Below, piece after piece: positions 51,580 through 60,537 of a DNA stretch of 64,000 nt (position 1 is its first letter; each line of letters begins with the position of its first letter). Position numbers and translations under genes: made by a program. Below the pieces are notes generated by a model that saw nothing but the letters and a program-made list of their open reading frames with translations, was not told the DNA's origin and did not search any database. Origin of the DNA: an uncultured Clostridia bacterium (GTDB taxonomy: Bacteria; Bacillota; Clostridia; Peptostreptococcales; Anaerovoracaceae). The stretch is from assembly GCA_945928865.1 (NCBI GenBank), contig CAMENZ010000002.1, positions 62,001 to 126,000 on the forward strand. Reading direction: 5' to 3'.

Positions 51580-52973
51580 TACATTCCCAATCTATTTACA
51601 CAATCTTTAAAATGTCTACCCCTCTGTTCAAAGTTTTCATACATATCCCAGCTGGCACAAGCAGGTGACAGAAGCACGTTGTCTCCCTTTTCAGCTAATT
51701 CATAGGCAACTTTTACACATTCATCCATATCTTTACATAGGACAAAATCCATAAACCCTTCAGCTTCTGCACAGTCCTTAAGTATATTTTTATCTCTTCC
51801 TAAAAGAATCAATTTCTTAACCTTACCCTTAAAGTTTTTAATCAATGGGCTAAAGTCCTGCTCTTTTCCATCACCACCGGCAATTAAAAGTATATCTTTT
51901 TCTATTGCATTTATTGCAACTATAGCAGCATCCACATTGGTTCCCTTAGAATCATTGTAGAATTTTATACCATCTATCTCTCCTGCATATTCAATTCTAT
52001 GCTCAACTCCATTAAAATCTAAAAGACCGGCTCTTATAACCTCTGCCTCTATTCCTGAAAAATAGCAAATAGCTGCTGCTGCCAAAGCATTTTCAATATT
52101 ATGTTTTCCTAAAATCTTCAATTCATCTTTACTGCATAAAGATATTTCTTCACCATTTTCGTTTTTAATAGTAAGCATATCCCCTTTCAAAAAAGCACCT
52201 AAAGATAACTCCTTTTTCCCGGAGAAAGGAATAATTTTAGCTTCTGGTTTCTTTCTAATATTTTCTAAACAAAGTTTATTTAAAACTTCATCATCTGCAT
52301 TCAAAACCAAATAACCTCTACCATCTTGATTTTGCCAAATTTTAGCCTTACTTTCACCATATTCTTCCATAGTATGATGTCTATTTAAGTGATCCGGTGT
52401 CAAATTCAAAATAGCCGATACGAAAGGTTTGAAATACTTAGTAGTTTGAAGCTGAAAAGAACTTGTCTCCGTTATTAACCAGTCCTCTTCAGTAGTTTCT
52501 AAAGCTTCTGAAATTACAGCCACTCCTATATTCCCCACAACATGAGTTTTTTTCTTAGCCTTATTAAAAATTTCTCCCACTAAAGTAGTTGTTGTAGTTT
52601 TACCATTGGTACCTGTAATAGCTACAAAGGTTCCCCTTCCCAGTCTATATGCAATTTCTAATTCTCCTACAATTTCAGTGCCTCTAGCCTCAGCCTCTCT
52701 GACAAACTCTAGCTCCGGATTCACTCCCGGGCTTAATATCATCATATCAAAATCCGCCTCTAAACCAGGTAGACAACCGAAAAAGCATTTTATCTTTCTA
52801 CTGTCTAAATAATTTAATAACTGTCCGTCTATATCTTCTCTTTTTTTAGAGTCTTGAACGGACACCATAGCGCCTAAAGATAATAAAGCCTTAGCTGCCG
52901 CTATACCTGATTTACCCAAACCTACGACTAGAACTTTCTTACCTTTAATATTTTCAATATTCATATTATCCAT
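51579..52973 (-). CDS. murD: UDP-MurNAc-L-alanine:D-glutamate ligase
   Basis: 464 residues from the ATG at 52973 (AAAGGAGG 7 nt upstream). VLVVGLGKSGIAAAKAL (UDP binding), AITGTNGKTTTTTLVG (P-loop), LNLTPDHLNRHHTMEEY and FYNDSKGTNVDAAI define MurD. Adds D-glutamate to the stem peptide in the cytoplasm. Located between mraY and ftsW. Confidence 0.96.
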   Translation of the reverse strand: MDNMNIENIKGKKVLVVGLGKSGIAAAKALLSLGAMVSVQDSKKREDIDGQLLNYLDSRKIKCFFGCLPGLEADFDMMILSPGVNPELEFVREAEARGTEIVGELEIAYRLGRGTFVAITGTNGKTTTTTLVGEIFNKAKKKTHVVGNIGVAVISEALETTEEDWLITETSSFQLQTTKYFKPFVSAILNLTPDHLNRHHTMEEYGESKAKIWQNQDGRGYLVLNADDEVLNKLCLENIRKKPEAKIIPFSGKKELSLGAFLKGDMLTIKNENGEEISLCSKDELKILGKHNIENALAAAAICYFSGIEAEVIRAGLLDFNGVEHRIEYAGEIDGIKFYNDSKGTNVDAAIVAINAIEKDILLIAGGDGKEQDFSPLIKNFKGKVKKLILLGRDKNILKDCAEAEGFMDFVLCKDMDECVKVAYELAEKGDNVLLSPACASWDMYENFEQRGRHFKDCVNRLGM

Positions 52974-52997
52974 TTTCAAGCCTCCTTTAAAAACTAA

Positions 52998-54014
52998 TTA
53001 TATATTCATAATTCCATAGGCTATTAAGCCTAACACTGCGGTTACACCTGTAAAAAGTACAACTACCTTTGTTTCATGTAATCCCGATAATTCAAAATGA
53101 TGATGAAGTGGTGCCATCTTAAAAAATCTTTTGCCACCGGTCTTTTTAAAATAGACTACTTGAATTATTACTGATAAAGCTTCTAAAACATACACAAGCC
53201 CTGCTAAGGCTAAAAGTATCTCTAACTTCATCATAATAGCAGTAGATGCTAATAGACCGCCTATCATCATGGAGCCTGTATCGCCCATAAATATTTTAGC
53301 CGGATAATGATTATATATTAAAAATCCTAAACATCCACCTGCTAACGCCCCTACAACTATAGGATAATCTACATAACCTGCTAAGGAACCACCGGCTACC
53401 ATAAACATACAAACTATAACTGTTACGCTAGAAGCCAATCCATCTAAACCGTCAGTTAAATTAACTGCATTAGAAAATGCTACCATAACAAATATAATCC
53501 ATAAGATATAAAATATTCCCAAATTTACATAAATGTCTGCAATAGGAATGAAAATACTGGAATTTATAGGAGCTTCTGTATAAAGACCTATGGTCATATA
53601 GTCACCGGAATGTAAATAAGCCCATATTCCGAATACAAGGGAAAAGCCTACCTGCATAACTATTTTTTGCTTAGGACTTATACCCGAATTATTCTTTTTA
53701 ATAGCCTTTTCATAATCATCTATGAATCCTATCAATCCAAATAAAGCTCCTGTAATAAGCACCACCACTATATTTATGCTCCAAACCTTAGTCACTAAGG
53801 ATACCACCAAAGCACTGATAATTGTAGCTCCTAAAATAGCAACTCCACCCATACTGGGAGTTCCGGTCTTATGAAGATGAGACTTAGGGCCTTCTTCTCT
53901 AACAAACTGCTTAAACTGATGTTTCTTTAAAAAAGGAATCAATAAGCTTGTGAAAATTCCACCTAAAACCAAACCCATAACTATGGTAAAAATAACCAAT
54001 AATAAATTTCCCAT
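52998..54014 (-). CDS. mraY: MraY, phospho-MurNAc-pentapeptide transferase
   Basis: 338 residues with ten predicted helices. It makes lipid I by transferring phospho-MurNAc-pentapeptide to undecaprenyl phosphate. GTPSMGGVAI, LIGFIDDYEKAIKKNNSG (catalytic Asp pair), NLTDGLDGLAS and MAPLHHHFELSG are all present. Spaced 4 nt from murF. Confidence 0.97.
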   Translation of the reverse strand: MGNLLLVIFTIVMGLVLGGIFTSLLIPFLKKHQFKQFVREEGPKSHLHKTGTPSMGGVAILGATIISALVVSLVTKVWSINIVVVLITGALFGLIGFIDDYEKAIKKNNSGISPKQKIVMQVGFSLVFGIWAYLHSGDYMTIGLYTEAPINSSIFIPIADIYVNLGIFYILWIIFVMVAFSNAVNLTDGLDGLASSVTVIVCMFMVAGGSLAGYVDYPIVVGALAGGCLGFLIYNHYPAKIFMGDTGSMMIGGLLASTAIMMKLEILLALAGLVYVLEALSVIIQVVYFKKTGGKRFFKMAPLHHHFELSGLHETKVVVLFTGVTAVLGLIAYGIMNI

Positions 54015-54018
54015 ACTT

Positions 54019-55446
54019 TTACTCCATTATCTTATCTACAATTTCTTTTAACTTCATACCGTTAGATGCTTTTACTAAAATTACATCATTTGGTTTTATC
54101 ACATCATTTATTTCTGATTTTAATAAATTCCTATCAGAATAATATCTCACTTTTTCACTACCCATAAGCTTTTCAGCTTCCTGAGCATAAAATTCAGCAT
54201 CCTTGCCGACAGCAATTAGCATATCCGGCTTTTTCTCACCTACATATCTACCTACCTGTCTATGAGAATTTTCGCTTTCATCTCCCAGCTCAAACACATC
54301 TCCCAAAATAGCTATTCTCCTGCCTTTTCCTAACACTTTTGTAGCCATTAAAGTATTTACAGCTGAAATAATAGAAGCCGGGCAAGCGTTATATGTATCA
54401 TCTATAACTCTGACATCACCCTTCACCATTACATTAAGTCTATTACCTGTCAATGCCAATCCTTTTAAACCTTCAATCGCCTCTTCTACGGAAATGCCTA
54501 TCTTAGACATGGCGCCTATAGCTAAGGTTGCATTCAGACTGTTATGTGCACCTGGTACATTCAACTTCACTTTATAGTCTTTATCTTTATGAGTCAAAAT
54601 ATACTCTATACCCTTATCCCCATAATCTTGTATCTGACTAACTTTGTAATCCGGTCTGCTATAAGGTTCAATTCCTTCCCCCACTCTTACTACATCATAT
54701 TTTGCTCCATATCCCCTAGCAAAATCCACCTGCCCTAACATATCGTTATCTCCATTGATTATTAAAGCAGAATTTTCATCAAAATTCTTAGTGAGCTCAA
54801 GTTTTGCAGCCAAAATCCCTTCTCTGGATCCAAGATTCTCTATATGAGATACTCCCACATTAGTTATAACCCCTATATCCGGTCTAACAATGTCCACTAA
54901 AGTTTCTATTTCACCTTTATGCTCCATTCCCATTTCCAGAACTGCCACCTGAGTATCTATATCTAATCCTAGAATTGCCAAAGGTAAGCCTATAGCATTG
55001 TTATAGTTTTTAGGATTTCTTCCGGTTTTATACTTAGTAGAAGATATATAATATAACATATCTCTAGTACTGGTTTTACCAACACTTCCGGTTACACCTA
55101 TTTTTGCCACCGTATTCAAACCATCCAAATAGTTTTTAGCTAATTTTTGAAGAGCCTTAAGAGTGTCCTCAACTACGATTATGTTCACATCTCCTTGACT
55201 CCCTAAAAAAGCCTCTTTAGGAACTTTATCTTCATCGCTGACCACTAAGGTTCTGCAACCTTTTTCAATTACCTGACCCAAGTATAAATGTCCATCTGTA
55301 TTTTCTCCCTTTATGGCAAAGAATAAGTCTCCCAATCCAACTTGCCTTGAGTCAATTTTTACATCATATACAGTAGAATCCTCATTGCCATAAATAAGTT
55401 CGCCCTCTACTGCTAATAGTAATTCTCTAACAGAATACTCTCTCAT
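54019..55446 (-). CDS. murF: UDP-MurNAc-tripeptide:D-Ala-D-Ala ligase
   Basis: 475 residues. The N-terminal domain carries YDVKIDSRQVGLGDLFFAIKGENTDGH; the ATPase region has GVTGSVGKTSTRDML, NYNNAIGLPLAIL and MGMEHKGEIETL; later VIDDTYNACPASI. Completes the UDP-MurNAc-pentapeptide. It directly follows the PBP gene; murE, usually found here, is missing. AAAGGG lies 6 nt before the ATG. Confidence 0.96.
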   Translation of the reverse strand: MREYSVRELLLAVEGELIYGNEDSTVYDVKIDSRQVGLGDLFFAIKGENTDGHLYLGQVIEKGCRTLVVSDEDKVPKEAFLGSQGDVNIIVVEDTLKALQKLAKNYLDGLNTVAKIGVTGSVGKTSTRDMLYYISSTKYKTGRNPKNYNNAIGLPLAILGLDIDTQVAVLEMGMEHKGEIETLVDIVRPDIGVITNVGVSHIENLGSREGILAAKLELTKNFDENSALIINGDNDMLGQVDFARGYGAKYDVVRVGEGIEPYSRPDYKVSQIQDYGDKGIEYILTHKDKDYKVKLNVPGAHNSLNATLAIGAMSKIGISVEEAIEGLKGLALTGNRLNVMVKGDVRVIDDTYNACPASIISAVNTLMATKVLGKGRRIAILGDVFELGDESENSHRQVGRYVGEKKPDMLIAVGKDAEFYAQEAEKLMGSEKVRYYSDRNLLKSEINDVIKPNDVILVKASNGMKLKEIVDKIME

Positions 55447-55485
55447 ATTTTCCCTTTCAAAATCCGCTTATAAATTATATCTCAA

Positions 55486-57462
55486 TTATTCGTTGTATAG
55501 ATATACAACCGTTTTCTTTCTAACCTTAGTACCTGCCTTAGGATATTGGTCTACTACTACAAAATTTTCATTTTTCGCCTTGTCCGGTCTGTCATATTTT
55601 AGGTTTCTGCCACCTATAACTCCTGCAGCTTCGCTAAAATTCATACCTACCACATTAGGTACTACCGTATTGCCACCCTTAGCATCAGCTTCCTCAGAAG
55701 AAGAATACTGAGGTGTAACATTCATATACCTCATTATATCACCTAAAATTTCTTTAGCAATAGGAGCTGCAATAACAGAACCATAAATAGCTGTCTTAGG
55801 GCTGTCTACAACTACTAAAATAGAAACCTTAGGGTCATTCATAGGTGCCATACCTAAAAATGAACTATAATAATACTGTCCGTATTGTCCATTAGCCTCT
55901 ACCTTGTTGGCAGTTCCCGTCTTACCACCTACTCTATATCCCGGAAGTTTGGCATTTCCGCCTCCTGCTTCTGAAACTACATATTCCATAATATCTTTCA
56001 TAATTTTAGAAGTTTTATTGGAAATAACCTTCCTGACAACTGTAGGTTTAAACTCTTTAACCATGTTGCCTTCATTATCAGCTAACCCCTTAACATATCT
56101 AGGCTGCATAAGTTTTCCACCATTTCCTATGGCATTTGCAGCTGTAAGTAATTGAATAGGTGTAAGGGAAATTCCTTGACCATAGCCTATTGTAGCCAAT
56201 TCTACCGGTCCTACATTATCTAAGCTCTGTATAATAGCCTTAGCTTCTCCCGGATAATCTATGCCTGTAATATCTGTTATGCCGTATAAATCTATATACT
56301 TATACATCCTAGTCTTACCCATAAGTCTGGCAACTTCTGCTAAGGCAGGGTTGCAAGAATTACCTACTGCCTTTTTTATATTTTGAACACCGTGATTCCC
56401 TGTGCAATGTAAGGTGTAATCTGCAATATGGAAAGTGCCTTGACAATAGAACGTTTGATTTAGATTTATAGCCCTTTCCTCTATAGCAGAGGATGCTGTA
56501 ATAAGTTTAAAAGTAGAACCCGGTTCGTATGTATCGCTTACTATAGGGTTTTTCCACATTTTGAAAAGATAAGCACTCTTTTCCTCATTAGATAGTTTCT
56601 TATACTCCGACTGGGATGCTTCAGGTATGCCATAAGGATTATTAGGGTCATAACCCGGTGTTATGGCATTAGCCAGCACTTCTCCCGTTTTCGGATCCAT
56701 AATAAGGCACATAATTCTCTTTGCCTTAGTCTTAGCATAGGCTTTTTCAATGGCCTTTTCTGCATAGTATTGAACTGCTTCATCTAAAGTCATAACCAAA
56801 TTATAACCGTCTTGAGCAGGATGGTAACTTTCCGTTCCACCTACCAATTCATTTCCTGTTAAGTCTGTATTTTTAACCCATCTTCCGGACACTCCCTTTA
56901 GATATTGGTCATATTCCAATTCAATTCCGGTTCTTCCCACATTATCATCTGTAACACTGCCTAATAATTGAGACGCAAAATCTCCTAAAGGATAAAACCT
57001 TCTAGTACCTTCCATCAGCTCTATGCCTTCATAATTGAGTTTTCGTATCTCATCTGCCGGTTTTTTCTCTAAATATTTTGTAACACAAACTAAAGGATTG
57101 TCACTATATAAAATTTTCTTTAAGTCTTTTTTATTTAGTTTTCCTATTTCAACTAAATTTTCTATTAACTTTTCAATTTTTTCTTCTTCATATTTTTCCT
57201 GAATAACTACAGGTCTAACCCATAAAGCATAACAAGAAACAGTTGTAGCCAACTCTTTACCGTTCCTATCATAAATAATACCCCTGTTAGGTTCAATTAC
57301 CATATCCTTAGTTTGCTGGGATATAGCCCTGTTTGTATATTCTTCAGCATCTATAATCTGTATCTTTGCTATTACAAAAGTTAAAATTAAAATCATTATA
57401 CTCAATATAACAAAGCCGCTGAATATTCTTATTTTGTTTTCCCTTGTCACAGGTGCTCTCAT
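55486..57462 (-). CDS. ftsI: Class B penicillin-binding protein with PASTA domain (FtsI/SpoVD type)
   Basis: 658 residues. Short cytosolic head, one helix (about 13-31), dimerisation domain beginning PNRGIIYDRNGKELA, and transpeptidase domain with EPGSTFK (active Ser near 316), GNSCNP (SxN) and GGKTGTA (KTG near 512). One C-terminal PASTA domain (about 595-658, VVPNVVGMNFSEAAGVI). It crosslinks septal peptidoglycan with FtsW. Whether it is the vegetative FtsI or a SpoVD-like enzyme is not decided by sequence. AAGGAG precedes the ATG. Confidence 0.93.
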   Translation of the reverse strand: MRAPVTRENKIRIFSGFVILSIMILILTFVIAKIQIIDAEEYTNRAISQQTKDMVIEPNRGIIYDRNGKELATTVSCYALWVRPVVIQEKYEEEKIEKLIENLVEIGKLNKKDLKKILYSDNPLVCVTKYLEKKPADEIRKLNYEGIELMEGTRRFYPLGDFASQLLGSVTDDNVGRTGIELEYDQYLKGVSGRWVKNTDLTGNELVGGTESYHPAQDGYNLVMTLDEAVQYYAEKAIEKAYAKTKAKRIMCLIMDPKTGEVLANAITPGYDPNNPYGIPEASQSEYKKLSNEEKSAYLFKMWKNPIVSDTYEPGSTFKLITASSAIEERAINLNQTFYCQGTFHIADYTLHCTGNHGVQNIKKAVGNSCNPALAEVARLMGKTRMYKYIDLYGITDITGIDYPGEAKAIIQSLDNVGPVELATIGYGQGISLTPIQLLTAANAIGNGGKLMQPRYVKGLADNEGNMVKEFKPTVVRKVISNKTSKIMKDIMEYVVSEAGGGNAKLPGYRVGGKTGTANKVEANGQYGQYYYSSFLGMAPMNDPKVSILVVVDSPKTAIYGSVIAAPIAKEILGDIMRYMNVTPQYSSSEEADAKGGNTVVPNVVGMNFSEAAGVIGGRNLKYDRPDKAKNENFVVVDQYPKAGTKVRKKTVVYLYNE

Positions 57463-57483
57463 ATTTTCTCCTTAAAACGTAAG

Positions 57484-57522
57484 AAGCCAGACTACTTAAT
57501 TCCATTTTCAGTTGTCCGGCTT
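57484..57522 (-). other. Hairpin between ftsL and the PBP gene
   Basis: AAGCCAGAC (57484-57492) and GTCCGGCTT (57514-57522) pair over 9 bp with one wobble across a 21-nt loop. Only a short T-run follows (CTTACGTTTT), so a processing or attenuation site is as likely as a terminator. Confidence 0.5.
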
Positions 57523-57552
57523 GCTTTTGTATGAAATTATTCTAATTATGTT

Positions 57553-58110
57553 CTAATAAGCTCTCTTTCTGATGGCCTTAGTAAGATTTTTTATCTTCTT
57601 AACTCCATCATCTAAGTATATTCTTTGAGCATTTGCAGGGTACCTCATATTAAGCTCATCTATAGCATAATCTTCTATTACCCCTATACTGTTAGAGTCT
57701 TGTAACTCTATATTTATCATCTTTATCTCATTTTCTAGAACTAAATTAGCTCTGTTAACTTGATTTATGGAATATTGTACATTAGTTGCTTCTGCGTTCA
57801 GCCAAACTATTCCAACCAGTAAAGCACCTATGGCTAAAAACATTCCAATAATTCTAAAAGTTACTTTATGGTTTAATATAGCCTTTTCTTTAGAACCTTC
57901 TGCAGTTTCCACTTCTCTTAAAGTATTACTGCGTCTAAGATGAGAAGAATCTTCCCTTTTAACTCCAACCTTTCTATCACGGTTAGGCAGGGTATTATAA
58001 TGTCTTTCCCATTCCGGCTCAGGTGCCATACTTCTCAAAAAATCACTAGTGTAGGAAGATGGTGCCATATATGTATATTCTCTTGTATACTTTCTTTCAG
58101 CCTGTGCCAT
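57553..58110 (-). CDS. ftsL: FtsL-like division protein
   Basis: 185 residues. A long charged cytosolic part (1-82), one helix (about 83-104, FRIIGMFLAIGALLVGIVWL) and a short outer coiled coil (about 108-145, INQVNRANLVLENEIKMINIELQ). This topology and its position between rsmH and the PBP gene identify it as FtsL; sequence conservation in this family is low. FtsL scaffolds FtsQ and FtsB/DivIC and activates FtsW-FtsI. The N-terminal extension is longer than in B. subtilis. Confidence 0.82.
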   Translation of the reverse strand: MAQAERKYTREYTYMAPSSYTSDFLRSMAPEPEWERHYNTLPNRDRKVGVKREDSSHLRRSNTLREVETAEGSKEKAILNHKVTFRIIGMFLAIGALLVGIVWLNAEATNVQYSINQVNRANLVLENEIKMINIELQDSNSIGVIEDYAIDELNMRYPANAQRIYLDDGVKKIKNLTKAIRKRAY

Positions 58111-58149
58111 AAAATACTTCCTTCTTTCTACTTTCTCGATTTCTCTTTG

Positions 58150-59085
58150 CTACAGTTTTTCTGCAATCCTCAGCTTTGCACTTCTGGATCTGGGATTTTC
58201 TTCTATTTCTTCCTCTGTGGGTAAAATAGGCTTGCCTGACTTTTTACTTATATCTCCAACCTTACCACATACACATACAGGAAATTCTTTAGGACAAGTG
58301 CAAGGATTAACCCTTTTATTTATAATATCCTTTACAATTCTGTCCTCCAGGCTATGGAAGGTAATAACACAAAATCTGCCTCCCTCACCTAATACATCTA
58401 AAAATTCTGTTACAGCCCTCTCCAGTTGTCCCAGTTCATCATTCACTTCAATTCTTATAGCCTGAAAAGTTCTCTTTGCAGGGTGAGGTCCGTCTCTTCT
58501 CGCCGCCTTAGGAATAGCTCCCTTAATAACATCTACCAAATCTTCAGTGGTTTCCAGATTGCCCTTCCTACGCCTATCCACTATGAACTTGGCAATTCGT
58601 TTCGCCCAACGCTCTTCGCCATATTTCTTAATGATTTCCTCTAACTCCGCTTCGCTATAAGTGTTGACTACATCATAGGCAGTAAATTTATCATCTTGGC
58701 TCATTCGCATATCTAGAGGTGCTTTATTCATATAAGAAAAACCTCTTTCCGGATTATCAAGTTGGAAAGAAGAAACTCCTAAATCCAACAAGGCTCCATC
58801 AATTTTAGAGATATTCAAATCCTCTAAAACCTGTTTAATATCCGAATAATTACTTTGAACAAAGATTTTTTTGCATTCGTATTTTGCCAATCTTTTCTCT
58901 GCCGCTGCTAGTGCATCTCTGTCCCTATCTATACCTATTAAAATCCCCTTCTCATTTAACCTTTGGCATATTCCTTCTGCATGTCCCCCTCCCCCAAGGG
59001 TTCCATCTACATATATACCATCTGCCTTAATGTTTAATCCTTCTATACACTCATCATATAGCACAGATATATGTTTAAATTCCAT
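58150..59085 (-). CDS. rsmH: 16S rRNA (cytosine1402-N4)-methyltransferase RsmH
   Basis: 311 residues, formerly Mra[14 protein letters not shown], the SAM-binding [38 protein letters not shown] and [18 protein letters not shown] are the family blocks. Methylates N4 of C1402 in the P site. Second gene of the cluster, 12 nt from mraZ. Confidence 0.96.
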   Translation of the reverse strand: MEFKHISVLYDECIEGLNIKADGIYVDGTLGGGGHAEGICQRLNEKGILIGIDRDRDALAAAEKRLAKYECKKIFVQSNYSDIKQVLEDLNISKIDGALLDLGVSSFQLDNPERGFSYMNKAPLDMRMSQDDKFTAYDVVNTYSEAELEEIIKKYGEERWAKRIAKFIVDRRRKGNLETTEDLVDVIKGAIPKAARRDGPHPAKRTFQAIRIEVNDELGQLERAVTEFLDVLGEGGRFCVITFHSLEDRIVKDIINKRVNPCTCPKEFPVCVCGKVGDISKKSGKPILPTEEEIEENPRSRSAKLRIAEKL

Positions 59086-59097
59086 AACACATCCGTC

Positions 59098-59529
59098 CTA
59101 AAAATCATATTCCAGCAAAGCCTCACTGAAGTCTTCTTGCTCAAGTTTTCCTAAATTATTAGGAGAATCCCAAGCTTCTTTTCCCCAAACTTCAATCTTA
59201 TCCATAGCGCCCATAGTAACTAATTCTTTTTCAATGGAAGCATAGGCCTTTAACTCCTGAGGTATAACGATTCTTCCTTGCTTATCAAAATCACACTCTT
59301 GAGCATTTCCACAAAAATGTCTTATGAAAGCTCTAACCTTAGGATCAGATTTCGGTAAAATCTCCAGTTTTTCCAGCTGTTTAGTCCAGTCTTCAAAACT
59401 GTAAATATACAAACACTTATCTAAACCCTTAGTCAACACACAACCCTTACCTAAAGCCAATCTCAATTTAGATGGCACAATCATTCTGTTTTTTTCGTCT
59501 ATGGAATTGTAAGTAGTTCCCATGAACAT
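59098..59529 (-). CDS. mraZ: MraZ transcriptional regulator
   Basis: 143 residues. Two AbrB-like swapped-hairpin half-sites: TYNSIDEKNRMIVPSKLR and ECDFDKQGRIVIPQELK, each with the DxxGR/DxxNR-type motif. MraZ binds repeats in its own promoter and represses the wall/division cluster. Start at 59529 has GGGGGC 8 nt upstream; an ATG two codons later is possible. GTGGTG repeats lie upstream at 59641-59735. Confidence 0.95.
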   Translation of the reverse strand: MFMGTTYNSIDEKNRMIVPSKLRLALGKGCVLTKGLDKCLYIYSFEDWTKQLEKLEILPKSDPKVRAFIRHFCGNAQECDFDKQGRIVIPQELKAYASIEKELVTMGAMDKIEVWGKEAWDSPNNLGKLEQEDFSEALLEYDF

Positions 59530-59640
59530 AAAATCATGCCCCCTAACCTTGAAATTACTTGATTTTAAGAATTATATTTATTCAATTTTCTAAAACATAT
59601 TGTTTCTGGATAGAAAACTCCAAAATAAATATAATTACCT

Positions 59641-59735
59641 TTATCACCACTATACACCACTTTCCCCCATTCGTCAAGAAAAATATGAAAATTTAGTGAA
59701 GTTTTTCACCACTTTTTTCACACTCTCACCCATTC
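59641..59735 (-). promoter_or_regulatory. mraZ promoter with candidate MraZ boxes
   Basis: TTGACG (59677-59672), 17-nt spacer, TATAGT (59654-59649). Within and around it the minus strand carries AGTGGTG twice at a 10-nt interval (AAAGTGGTGTATAGTGGTGA), with another AAAGTGGTGA and GAGTGTGA further upstream. These G-rich direct repeats spaced one helical turn apart fit autoregulation by MraZ. The leader is about 110 nt. Confidence 0.7.
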
Positions 59736-59779
59736 AAATTTCAAGTTTTGTATAAATTCTTTATTTATCCTGATTAATA

Positions 59780-59788
59780 TGTTATACT
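59780..59788 (+). promoter_or_regulatory. Extended -10 promoter of ABC cassette 2
   Basis: TGTTATACT: an extended -10 with TATACT at 59783-59788, about 32 nt before the start codon. The -35 region (TTTATT) is poor. Confidence 0.5.
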
Positions 59789-59819
59789 TTAGTTAATTAA
59801 AGAAAGGTGGTGTATCAAT

Positions 59820-60524
59820 ATGACTGCATTTGTAGAATTTCAAAATGTAAAAAAAGAATATATTATGGGCGAAGTAAAAATAGAAGCCTTAAGAGATGCC
59901 TCTTTTCAAGTAAACCAAGGAGAAATCTGTGTTATAGTAGGTCCTTCCGGAGCCGGTAAAACTACTCTTCTAAATATCCTTGGGGGCATGGATTTTTTAA
60001 GTGACGGGAAAGTCTTTCTAGACGGAGCTGAAATTTCAAAATATAATAAAAAACAACTTACTTTATATAGACGAAATCAGATAGGTTTTGTTTTCCAATT
60101 TTATAATCTGGTTCAAAATTTAACTGCTTTAGAAAATGTAGAATTGGCTACTCAGATTTGTACTAATCCTATGGATTCTAAAGAAGCTTTAGAAAAAGTG
60201 GGTTTAACAGAAAGAATAAACAACTTCCCTGCTCAGCTTTCCGGCGGCGAGCAACAGCGTGTAGCTATAGCTAGAGCTCTGGCAAAAAATCCAAAGCTTT
60301 TACTATGTGATGAACCGACAGGAGCTTTAGATTATAGCACCGGAAAAGCCATACTGAAATTATTGCAAACTATGGCTAAAGAAAAAGGCATGACAGTCAT
60401 AATAATAACCCATAACGGTGCTATAACACCTATGGCAGACCGTGTAATACATGTAAAAAACGGTACAGTTCACTCATCAGAAATAAATGACAATCCTACT
60501 TCTATCGATTTAATTGAATGGTAA
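59820..60524 (+). CDS. ABC transporter ATPase, LolD/MacB type (cassette 2)
   Basis: 234 residues with GAAAGGTGG before the ATG. Walker [11 protein letters not shown]-loop [13 protein letters not shown], signature LSGGEQQR, Walker [13 protein letters not shown] and switch His ITHNG are intact. Same class as the cassette 1 ATPase but clearly diverged. It pairs with the giant permease 13 nt downstream. Divergent from mraZ. Confidence 0.95.
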   Translation: MTAFVEFQNVKKEYIMGEVKIEALRDASFQVNQGEICVIVGPSGAGKTTLLNILGGMDFLSDGKVFLDGAEISKYNKKQLTLYRRNQIGFVFQFYNLVQNLTALENVELATQICTNPMDSKEALEKVGLTERINNFPAQLSGGEQQRVAIARALAKNPKLLLCDEPTGALDYSTGKAILKLLQTMAKEKGMTVIIITHNGAITPMADRVIHVKNGTVHSSEINDNPTSIDLIEW

Positions 60525-60537
60525 CAGGAGGCGCCCT

